Positions 6,020-11,747 of a stretch of 11,747 bases of DNA are shown here, piece after piece. Source of the DNA: an uncultured Anaerosporobacter sp. (GTDB lineage: Bacteria; Bacillota; Clostridia; Lachnospirales; Lachnospiraceae); assembly GCA_945787925.1 (NCBI GenBank), contig CALZJY010000028.1, positions 1 through 11,747 of the forward strand, given 5' to 3'. A program made the translations under genes and the position numbers. Each line of letters opens with the position of its first letter. Positions within the stretch are counted from its first letter, which is position 1. A model generated the notes under the pieces. It was given only the letters and a program-made list of their open reading frames with translations. It had not been told where the DNA came from and searched no databases.

Positions 6020-6315
6020 TAAAAAAGCGACGAAAGTGAGTGTGTTTTTCAATGTTTTTCCGTGAAAACACAGGGATTATTAATTTCTTTCAGAGAGAAG
6101 AAGTCAGCGGCTGGAAGCTTCTTTAAGTTCAATTAATGGTTTAATTTCCCACTGGAGCTGCATGCCTGAAGAGAGTGCTTGGTAGGGGATGCCGTAACTG
6201 CACGTTACGCAGAGACTAAGTGCCTATGACAAGACAAGACTCAGTTGTAGGAATTAGGGTGGTACCGCGGGTATAGATATAACCGTCCCTTTGTATAGAA
6301 GGGGGCGTTTTTTTT
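6020..6315 (+). promoter_or_regulatory. T-box riboswitch, probably sensing tRNA-Phe
   Basis: The hallmark T-box AGGGTGGTACCGCGG is at 6256-6270. Its UGGU bulge (6260-6263) is complementary to an ACCA tRNA end, matching the A discriminator base of tRNA-Phe. CAGAGAG (6091-6097) and the GGCTGGAAG region (about 6109-6117) fit the interlocked distal loops of stem I. A UUC codon at 6146-6148 is the candidate specifier. A hairpin at 6193-6209 (CGTAAC/GTTACG) fits stem III. AGGG (6256-6259) with CCCT (6287-6290), plus GCGG (6267-6270) with CCGT (6283-6286), forms the antiterminator. Uncharged tRNA-Phe should stabilise it and permit pheST transcription. The amino-acid specificity rests on the downstream genes and the candidate codon. 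Confidence 0.93.
6284..6315 (+). terminator. T-box terminator
   Basis: CGTCCCTTT (6284-6292) pairs with AAGGGGGCG (6299-6307), nine pairs including two G-U, around a six-base loop. Eight T residues (6308-6315) follow. Its 5' arm is shared with the antiterminator, giving the expected two-state switch. The stretch 6316-6410 up to pheS holds no gene or strong signal that I can see. Confidence 0.92.
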
Positions 6316-6422
6316 ATGTCTTTTTTCTGACTGCAAAGATAAAAAAGGCGCTTCCGACGAATGTTCTAAATAGAGACTAAGCAGGTTGCATAAGGCAATC
6401 CACAAATGAAAGGAGATTCCCC

Positions 6423-7442
6423 ATGAAAGCAAAGTTACAAAAAATCATGGATGATGCATTAGCTAGAATTAATGCGTCCGAGCAAATGGAAACACTAAAT
6501 GAGATCAAAGTATCTTTCTTAGGAAAAAAAGGAGAATTAACTTCGGTATTAAAATCCATGAAAGATGTTGCTCCAGAAGACCGTCCGATGGTAGGTCAAT
6601 TAGTAAACGATGCAAGAAATGTAATCGAATCTAAATTAGAAGAAAAGAGAGCAAAATTTGAAAAAGCTGCGCTTGAATTAAAACTTCAAAATGAAACAAT
6701 CGACGTTACATTACCAGCCAAAAAGCCAATGGTAGGTCATCGTCATCCAAATACAAAAGTATTAGAAGAAGTAAAGAAAATCTTCGTTGGTATGGGATAC
6801 GAAGTAGTAGAAGGTCCAGAAGTAGAATACGATTACTACAACTTCGAAGCACTTAATATTCCAGCCAACCATCCGGCAAAGGATGAACAAGATACGTTCT
6901 ATATCAATTCCAACATCTTATTACGTACACAAACATCTGGCGTTCAAGTTCATGAAATGGAAAAAGGAAAACTTCCTATCCGTATGATCGCACCAGGCCG
7001 TGTATTCCGTTCTGACGAAGTAGATGCGACTCATAGCCCATCCTTCCACCAAATCGAAGGTCTTGTAATTGATAAAAACGTTACATTTGCAGACTTAAAA
7101 GGTACATTAGAACAATTCGCAATGGAATTATTTGGACCAGAAACAAAAGTTAAATTCCGTCCTCACCACTTCCAATTCACAGAACCAAGTGCAGAAGTAG
7201 ACGTTAGCTGCTTCAAATGTGGTGGTAAAGGATGCCGTTTCTGTAAAGGCGAAGGTTGGATCGAAATCCTTGGCTGTGGTATGGTTCATCCGAACGTTCT
7301 TAAAATGTCTGGTATCGACCCAGAAGAATACTCAGGATTTGCATTTGGTGTAGGTCTTGAACGTATTGCGTTATTAAAATACGAAATCGACGATATGAGA
7401 TTATTATACGAAAACGATTATCGTTTCTTAAAACAGTTCTAG
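6423..7442 (+). CDS. pheS: Phenylalanyl-tRNA synthetase alpha subunit
   Basis: PheS is the catalytic alpha subunit of the alpha2-beta2 enzyme that charges tRNA-Phe with phenylalanine. The 339 residues show an N-terminal coiled-coil arm (about 1-95), which contacts tRNA, then the class II core. Motif 2 is visible in GRVFRSDEVDATHSPSFHQIEG (positions 192-213), and motif 3 in GFAFGVGLERIAL (305-317). A four-cysteine knuckle (Cys263, 266, 271, 274), followed by GWIEILGCGMVHP, is a feature I associate with many Firmicute PheS proteins. AGGAG (6411-6415) is seven bases before the ATG. It is transcribed from the T-box leader and followed 59 bases later by pheT. Codon use is strongly biased (AAA, GAA, CGT), as expected for high expression. 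Confidence 0.98.
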   Translation: MKAKLQKIMDDALARINASEQMETLNEIKVSFLGKKGELTSVLKSMKDVAPEDRPMVGQLVNDARNVIESKLEEKRAKFEKAALELKLQNETIDVTLPAKKPMVGHRHPNTKVLEEVKKIFVGMGYEVVEGPEVEYDYYNFEALNIPANHPAKDEQDTFYINSNILLRTQTSGVQVHEMEKGKLPIRMIAPGRVFRSDEVDATHSPSFHQIEGLVIDKNVTFADLKGTLEQFAMELFGPETKVKFRPHHFQFTEPSAEVDVSCFKCGGKGCRFCKGEGWIEILGCGMVHPNVLKMSGIDPEEYSGFAFGVGLERIALLKYEIDDMRLLYENDYRFLKQF

Positions 7443-7501
7443 AGAAAAGATAGCCTGAGAGGCATACGAAAAATAGACAAATAAATTTGGAGGTAGCGAA
7501 C

Positions 7502-9937
7502 ATGAATACACCTTTATCATGGATCAAAGCGTATGTACCTGAACTTGACGTAACAGAACAAGAGTACATGGACGGGATGACATTATCCGGTTCTAAAGTT
7601 GAAACAATCGAGAATTTAGGGGAAAACCTTGAGAAGATCGTTGTTGGTAAAATTAATAAAATTGAAAGACATCCGGATGCAGATAAATTAGTAGTTTGCC
7701 AAGTGCAAATCACAGAAGAGGGCGAAGAAGTACAAATCGTAACTGGCGCTCAAAACGTATTAGAAGGACAATTAGTACCAGTAGTACTTGATGGCGGACG
7801 TGTTGCAACGAACCACGATGGCGAAAAGGTACCAGGTGGCGTAAAAATCAAAAAAGGAAAATTAAGAGGGGTACCATCCTTTGGTATGATGTGTTCCATC
7901 GTAGAACTTGGCTCCAGCAAAGACTTCTACCCAGACGCAGTAGATGGAATCTATATCCTTAGCGATAACGAAGCATACAAAGATGCGAAAATCGGTTCTG
8001 ACGTAGCAGAAGTACTTGGCCTTAGAGATACAGTAGTGGAATATGAAATCACTTCCAACCGTGTAGACTGTTTCGGCGTACTAGGCTTAGCAAGAGAAGC
8101 AGCAGCTACATTTAGAAAGCCTTTCGTTCCTCCAGTAATCAAAGTGACTGGTAACGATGAAAATGCAAGCGACTACATCAGCGTAGACGTTCAAGATACA
8201 GACCTTTGCAGCCGTTATATTGCAAGAGTTGTAAAAAACATCAAGATCGGACCATCTCCAGAATGGATGCAAAGAAGATTAGCAAACGCTGGAATCCGTC
8301 CAATTAACAACTTAGTTGACATTACAAACTATGTAATGGAAGAGTTAGGACAACCAATGCATGCATATGATCTTTCTACAGTAGAAGGAAACAAAATCGT
8401 AGTTCGTCGTGCAAACGATGGTGAAACATTCACAACGCTAGATGGTCAAGAAAGAAACGTAGATTCCTCTATGTTAATGATCTGTGACGAAAACAAAGCA
8501 ATCGGTATCGCTGGTATCATGGGTGGCGAAAACTCCATGATCACAGATGAGGTACAAACAGTATTATTCGAAGCTGCATGTTTCGATGGTACAAACATCC
8601 GTCATACAGGTAAAAAGCTTGGTATGAGAACAGATGCACAAGCAAAATTCGAAAAAGACCTTGATCCAAACACTGCAGAAGAAGCAATCAACAGAGCCTG
8701 CCAATTAATCGAGGAATTAGGCGTAGGTGAAGTAGTAGGTGGAATGGTAGACGTTTACCCAGTAAAACGTGGACCAAAATACATCGACTTTACACCAGAT
8801 AGAATCAACCAATTACTAGGTACTGACATCGATGAAGCAACAATGCTTTCTTACTTCGAAAAAATCGATTTAGGATACGATGCAGACAAGAAACAAGTAA
8901 TTGTTCCATCTTGGAGACAAGATCTTGAATGTATGGCCGACCTTGCAGAAGAAGTAGCTCGTTTCTACGGATATGACAAGATTCCAGTAAGCCTTCCAAG
9001 CGGACAAGCAACAGCTGGAAAAATATCCTTCAAAGCAAGCATCGAAGACATCGCTCGTGACGTTGCAGAACAATTTGGATTCAACGAAAGTATGAACTAT
9101 TCTTTCGAAAGTCCAAAAGTATTCGATAAATTATTAATCGATGAAAATGATAAAGTAAGAGAAACTGTAACAATCATGAATCCATTAGGAGAAGATTACT
9201 CCATCATGAGAACACTTCCATTAAACGGAATGCTTTCTTCTTTATCTACAAACTTCAATCATCGTAATAAAAATGTTCGTTTATACGAAATCGCGAACAT
9301 TTACGTGCCAAAAGCACTTCCACTTACTGAACTACCAGATGAAAGAACACAATTCTCCCTAGGTATGTATGGAGAAGGTGATTTCTTCACAATGAAAGGT
9401 GTAGTAGAAGAATTCCTTGAAAAATGCGGACTTAAGAAATTAATCACGTATAATCCAAAAGCAGGAAAGAACTTCTTACACCCAGGACGTCAAGCAGAAA
9501 TCATCTATGATGGCGTTGTAGTTGGTTACCTAGGTGAAGTTCACCCAGTAGTAGCACAAAACTACTCGATCAAAGACCGTGTAAATGTTGCTGTCATCGA
9601 TATGCCAGAAATCGTTAGCCGTGCAACATTTGATGTGAAATACCAAGGCGTAGCAAAATTCCCATCTGTAACTCGTGACATCAGCTTAATGATGAAGAAA
9701 GAAGTTATGGTAGGCGAAATCGAAGAAGTAATCCGTAAATGCGGCGGTAAGTTATTAGAAAGCTACCACTTATTCGATATCTACGAAGGAAGCCAAATTG
9801 CAGAAGGCTACAAATCGGTAGCTTACTCCATCAGCTTCAAAGCAAGTGACAGAACACTTGAAGACAAGGATGTTACTCCAGTAATGGAAAAGATCGTGAA
9901 AACATTAGAAGGAATGGGCATCGAACAACGTAAATAA
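7502..9937 (+). CDS. pheT: Phenylalanyl-tRNA synthetase beta subunit
   Basis: PheT is the tRNA-binding and editing subunit partnering PheS. The 811 residues match the long bacterial form. Order of domains: an OB-fold tRNA-binding domain (about 43-155, IVVGKINKIERHPDADKL to GMMCS), the B3/B4 editing region (about 205-390, including NLVDITNYVMEELGQPMHAYD), the B5 domain (about 405-475), the catalytic-like core, and a C-terminal anticodon-binding FDX-ACB domain (about 717-811, starting KFPSVTRDISLM). I chose the ATG at 7502 because GGAGG at 7489-7493 lies eight bases upstream; a TTG 15 bases earlier would start inside that site. The 59-base gap after pheS has no terminator, so both are one operon that ends at the terminator at 9951-9996. 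No truncation or frameshift is seen. Confidence 0.98.
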   Translation: MNTPLSWIKAYVPELDVTEQEYMDGMTLSGSKVETIENLGENLEKIVVGKINKIERHPDADKLVVCQVQITEEGEEVQIVTGAQNVLEGQLVPVVLDGGRVATNHDGEKVPGGVKIKKGKLRGVPSFGMMCSIVELGSSKDFYPDAVDGIYILSDNEAYKDAKIGSDVAEVLGLRDTVVEYEITSNRVDCFGVLGLAREAAATFRKPFVPPVIKVTGNDENASDYISVDVQDTDLCSRYIARVVKNIKIGPSPEWMQRRLANAGIRPINNLVDITNYVMEELGQPMHAYDLSTVEGNKIVVRRANDGETFTTLDGQERNVDSSMLMICDENKAIGIAGIMGGENSMITDEVQTVLFEAACFDGTNIRHTGKKLGMRTDAQAKFEKDLDPNTAEEAINRACQLIEELGVGEVVGGMVDVYPVKRGPKYIDFTPDRINQLLGTDIDEATMLSYFEKIDLGYDADKKQVIVPSWRQDLECMADLAEEVARFYGYDKIPVSLPSGQATAGKISFKASIEDIARDVAEQFGFNESMNYSFESPKVFDKLLIDENDKVRETVTIMNPLGEDYSIMRTLPLNGMLSSLSTNFNHRNKNVRLYEIANIYVPKALPLTELPDERTQFSLGMYGEGDFFTMKGVVEEFLEKCGLKKLITYNPKAGKNFLHPGRQAEIIYDGVVVGYLGEVHPVVAQNYSIKDRVNVAVIDMPEIVSRATFDVKYQGVAKFPSVTRDISLMMKKEVMVGEIEEVIRKCGGKLLESYHLFDIYEGSQIAEGYKSVAYSISFKASDRTLEDKDVTPVMEKIVKTLEGMGIEQRK

Positions 9938-9950
9938 GCAATGTCATAAT

Positions 9951-9996
9951 AGGAAGGAAGAGCCAGAAGTCAATTACTGGTTCTTCCTTCTTTTTT
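9951..9996 (+). terminator. Intrinsic terminator of pheST
   Basis: GAAGGAAGAGCCAG (9953-9966) pairs with CTGGTTCTTCCTTC (9977-9990), 14 pairs with one G-U and a ten-base loop, with A/U pairs extending outward. Six T residues (9991-9996) follow. Confidence 0.94.
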
Positions 9997-9998
9997 GT

Positions 9999-10026
9999 TT
10001 GCTTAACTTATGAAGTGTGGTAAGAT
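9999..10026 (+). promoter_or_regulatory. Promoter of the VanZ/DUF6142/two-component operon
   Basis: TTGCTT (9999-10004) and TAAGAT (10021-10026) are separated by 16 bases, with a TGG extended -10 directly upstream. The start near 10033 gives a leader of about 36 bases. No further promoter or terminator is evident between the four downstream genes. Confidence 0.6.
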
Positions 10027-10068
10027 TAGAAAGAACGCACAGTTTATAAATTATTGGAGTGAAAGTAA

Positions 10069-10575
10069 TTGAGTGACAAAGCAAAGCAGAGAACGAGAAA
10101 TGTGTTCCGCATTCTGTTTGTAGTGTATATGATTGCCCTATTCTATTTTCTATTCTTTAGTGAACGATATGGAAGGACAATTCGTAGCACTGAATACCGT
10201 TATAACTTAGAGCCGTTTAATGAAATTAAACGATTTATACAATATAGAGAAATCGTAGGAACCGAAAGCTTTGTATTAAACATCTTAGGAAATGTGATTG
10301 CATTTACCCCATTCGGGTTTTGTGTGCCTATTATTAGAAAACAAAGGATAAAAAGACAGACAAAGAGTGTTACGCTTAAAACGTTACGAGGAGTTGGCAT
10401 GCTCCTGAATGTTACATTTTTAAGCCTTGAACTATCTTTATTTATAGAAACGATACAGCTGATTACAAGAGTAGGATGCTTTGATGTAGATGATTTGATG
10501 ATGAATACCCTTGGCGGCATGCTAGGGTGCCTAGTGTACCAAATTTGTCATTTCATCATAAAAAGGAGAGGATAG
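10069..10575 (+). CDS. VanZ-like family membrane protein
   Basis: This 168-residue protein has a hydrophobic helix near residues 13-30 (FRILFVVYMIALFYFLFF), then the VanZ-like pattern. This comprises YNLEPFNEI, a FVLNILGNVIAFTPFGF helix with its conserved N-x-x-G-N and P-x-G, SLELSLFIETIQL, and VDDLMMNTLGGMLGCLVY. VanZ from Enterococcus confers low-level teicoplanin resistance, but most chromosomal homologues have no known role. The start is a TTG with GGAG (10056-10059) nine bases upstream. No in-frame ATG precedes the first helix, and an upstream GTG is in another frame. It leads an operon with a small membrane protein and a VanR-like regulator. It is the only van-type gene here besides the regulators, so glycopeptide resistance should not be assumed. 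Confidence 0.85.
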   Translation: MSDKAKQRTRNVFRILFVVYMIALFYFLFFSERYGRTIRSTEYRYNLEPFNEIKRFIQYREIVGTESFVLNILGNVIAFTPFGFCVPIIRKQRIKRQTKSVTLKTLRGVGMLLNVTFLSLELSLFIETIQLITRVGCFDVDDLMMNTLGGMLGCLVYQICHFIIKRRG

Positions 10576-10577
10576 GA

Positions 10578-10907
10578 ATGAGATATCGAAGAAAAAGGGG
10601 AGGCTACATGTTCACGGATAAGAGGCATTCCCTAGAGGGAATGGCATCCGTGATGGTAGGAATCCTTATTTTAGGAATGGTAGGATACTTAAGTTATAAA
10701 TCCAGCTTAACAGGAGGAAATGGTCCAGTTTCTTATGGAATCTTTGGATTTTATGGGATGATCCTATCATTTGCAGCATTTGTAGTAGGGCTATTGGCTC
10801 TTAGAGATAAGGAAGTATTTCGTGGATTTCCTATGGCGGGAACCATTTTGAATGGGGCATTATTCCTTACGCTATTTGTGCTTTACATGATTGGAATTGG
10901 AATGTAG
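10578..10907 (+). CDS. Small membrane protein, DUF6142-like
   Basis: A 109-residue protein with a basic N-terminus (RYRRKRGG), then KRHSLEGMASVMVG and three hydrophobic segments (about 27-41, 54-75 and 85-107). The layout resembles the DUF6142 proteins of Lachnospiraceae, whose function is unknown; that family match is from memory and moderate. The ATG at 10578 is chosen because GGAG (10565-10568) precedes it and it starts two bases after the vanZ-like stop, the usual sign of translational coupling. A longer reading from 10527 would overlap the upstream gene without a ribosome binding site. The response regulator follows after 27 bases, so the protein may belong to the same envelope-related unit. 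Confidence 0.75.
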   Translation: MRYRRKRGGYMFTDKRHSLEGMASVMVGILILGMVGYLSYKSSLTGGNGPVSYGIFGFYGMILSFAAFVVGLLALRDKEVFRGFPMAGTILNGALFLTLFVLYMIGIGM

Positions 10908-10934
10908 AGAAAGGAATGGAGAGGGGGAAGAAGG

Positions 10935-11636
10935 ATGGAAAAGGAATCGATACTTGTTGTAGATGATGATAAGGAAATTGCACAGTTGGTAGAAATCCAT
11001 TTGGTGACGGATGGGTATACCGTATACAAGGCATATAATGGACAGGATGGGATAGAGCTGTTGCAAAAGCATGACATCCAGCTTGCAATTATCGATGTTA
11101 TGATGCCGGGGATGGATGGGCTTGAGATGTGCAAGCGTATTCGTAGTGTAAGCGCGATTCCGATCATCATGTTAAGTGCAAAGTCCTCGGATTTAGATAA
11201 GATTCGAGGATTAGGCACGGGAGCGGATGATTATGTGAGTAAGCCATTTAGTCCGTTGGAACTGACGGCAAGGGTGAAGTCCCAGCTAAGAAGGTTTACA
11301 AAGTTAAACCCTTCAGCATTCGAACTACCGGAAAAGGGAGATATTGTGACGGAACATCTGGTGATTAATAAGGCGGAACATCGAGTGACGGCGTATGACA
11401 AAGAAGTAAAGCTTACGCCGATCGAATTCGATATCGTATGCCTGTTAGCATCAAACTTAGGAAAGGTGTTTAGTACAGAAGAAATTTTCGAGACGGTATG
11501 GAATGAGAAGATGTTTGAGGCTAATAATACCGTAATGGTACATATTAGAAGATTGCGAGAGAAAATAGAGATGGATTCCCGAAATGCCCAAATCATAAAG
11601 ACAGTGTGGGGAGTGGGATATAAAATTGACAAATAG
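10935..11636 (+). CDS. OmpR/PhoB-family response regulator, VanR-like
   Basis: The 233-residue protein has a receiver domain (about 5-118) and a winged-helix DNA-binding domain (about 135-232). Receiver residues are present: acidic Asp10-Asp11 (LVVDDDKE), phosphoacceptor Asp54 (AIIDVMMPGMDG), Ser81 (IMLSAKS) and Lys103 (VSKPFSPLEL). The output domain shows TPIEFDIVCLLASN, NNTVMVHIRRLREKIE and the wing TVWGVGYKI. It should act as a phosphorylation-controlled transcription factor. The overall pattern is close to the VanR branch, but the true target genes cannot be read from the sequence. A purine-rich GAGGGGG (10921-10927) precedes the ATG by seven bases. Its end overlaps the start of a probable partner kinase. 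No obvious paired direct repeats for its binding were found upstream of the operon. Confidence 0.95.
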   Translation: MEKESILVVDDDKEIAQLVEIHLVTDGYTVYKAYNGQDGIELLQKHDIQLAIIDVMMPGMDGLEMCKRIRSVSAIPIIMLSAKSSDLDKIRGLGTGADDYVSKPFSPLELTARVKSQLRRFTKLNPSAFELPEKGDIVTEHLVINKAEHRVTAYDKEVKLTPIEFDIVCLLASNLGKVFSTEEIFETVWNEKMFEANNTVMVHIRRLREKIEMDSRNAQIIKTVWGVGYKIDK

Positions 11637-11747
11637 GAGTGTATTTAAGAGTTTCCGATTCGAGGTCGTCTTATATAGCATACTCAGTCTGCTTTACACG
11701 ATTGCCACTGAGGCGGTTCTATATTGTTTTGTCCATTATGCCCACCT
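11626..11747 (+). CDS. N-terminal fragment of probable sensor histidine kinase
   Basis: From a TTG at 11626, which overlaps the last codons of the response regulator by 11 bases, one frame stays open to the window edge (40 codons). It reads TNRSVFKSFRFEVVLYSIL, followed by a hydrophobic stretch (SLLYTIATEAVLYCFVHY) that looks like a first transmembrane helix. Position, overlap and this basic-then-hydrophobic start fit a VanS-type kinase partner. GGGGAG (11608-11613) lies 12 bases upstream. The catalytic domains are outside the window, so the family is inferred from context. Another frame is also open over this short span but has no membrane pattern. Confidence 0.7.
   Translation, partial: MTNRSVFKSFRFEVVLYSILSLLYTIATEAVLYCFVHYAH

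Noticed and set aside
7300..7713. Leftward ORF of 137 codons across the pheS-pheT junction
   Set aside because: It is a shadow of two well-supported genes on the other strand. Its hydrophobic look comes from complementing lysine- and glutamate-rich codons.
10069..11747. Glycopeptide-resistance (van) cluster
   Set aside because: Only a VanZ-like protein and a VanR-type regulator with a probable kinase are present. The ligase, dehydrogenase and dipeptidase genes that define resistance are absent from the window.
1..11747. Mobile element, CRISPR array, prophage or tRNA
   Set aside because: No transposase, integrase, repeat-spacer array, terminal repeats or tRNA-like cloverleaf was found. The genes are mainly core metabolic, translational and envelope functions.

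Overview
The window looks like a chromosomal segment of a low-GC, Gram-positive, spore-forming Clostridia member, most likely Lachnospiraceae. The support is AT-rich genes with strong AGGAGG-type ribosome binding sites, a lysine riboswitch and a T-box leader, a SpoIID-family protein, and a DUF6142-like protein of a type I associate with Lachnospiraceae. This assignment is an inference from gene content; no rRNA or marker search was possible. I see no phage, insertion sequence, CRISPR array, tRNA or rRNA.

Layout. Positions 1-42 carry the first 14 codons of a leftward gene. Positions 133-423 carry a sigma-A-type promoter, a lysine riboswitch and its terminator, which control dapA and dapB (556-2239), the first two committed enzymes of lysine/diaminopimelate synthesis; the pair ends at a strong terminator. 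Positions 2294-2573 hold a possible 36-codon small ORF with three cysteines and a promoter that resembles a sporulation sigma-E promoter. Next is an 800-residue SpoIID-like cell-wall protein (2574-4976). It converges on a leftward six-helix YihY-family membrane protein (5026-5862), with an apparently bidirectional terminator between them. Positions 5981-6315 hold a promoter and a T-box leader with terminator for pheS and pheT (6423-9937), the two subunits of phenylalanyl-tRNA synthetase, which end at another terminator. The right end is an apparent operon read from one promoter near 9999-10026: a VanZ-like protein with a TTG start, a small DUF6142-like membrane protein, a VanR/PhoB-type response regulator, and the first 40 codons of what looks like its sensor kinase, cut by the window edge.

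How it works together. Two RNA sensors gate housekeeping supply: lysine represses dapAB by attenuation, and uncharged tRNA-Phe should permit pheST transcription. DapAB feed peptidoglycan cross-linking (diaminopimelate), the SpoIID-like protein probably acts on peptidoglycan, and VanZ plus VanR/VanS-like proteins suggest an envelope-response module, so the cell wall recurs as a theme. That link is inference.

Most of the window is ordinary core genome. The points worth a second look are the small cysteine-containing ORF with a dyad at its start, hairpins that recapture terminator U-tracts, the sigma-E-like promoter, the large non-catalytic part of the SpoIID-like protein, and an unusual stem I in the T-box.
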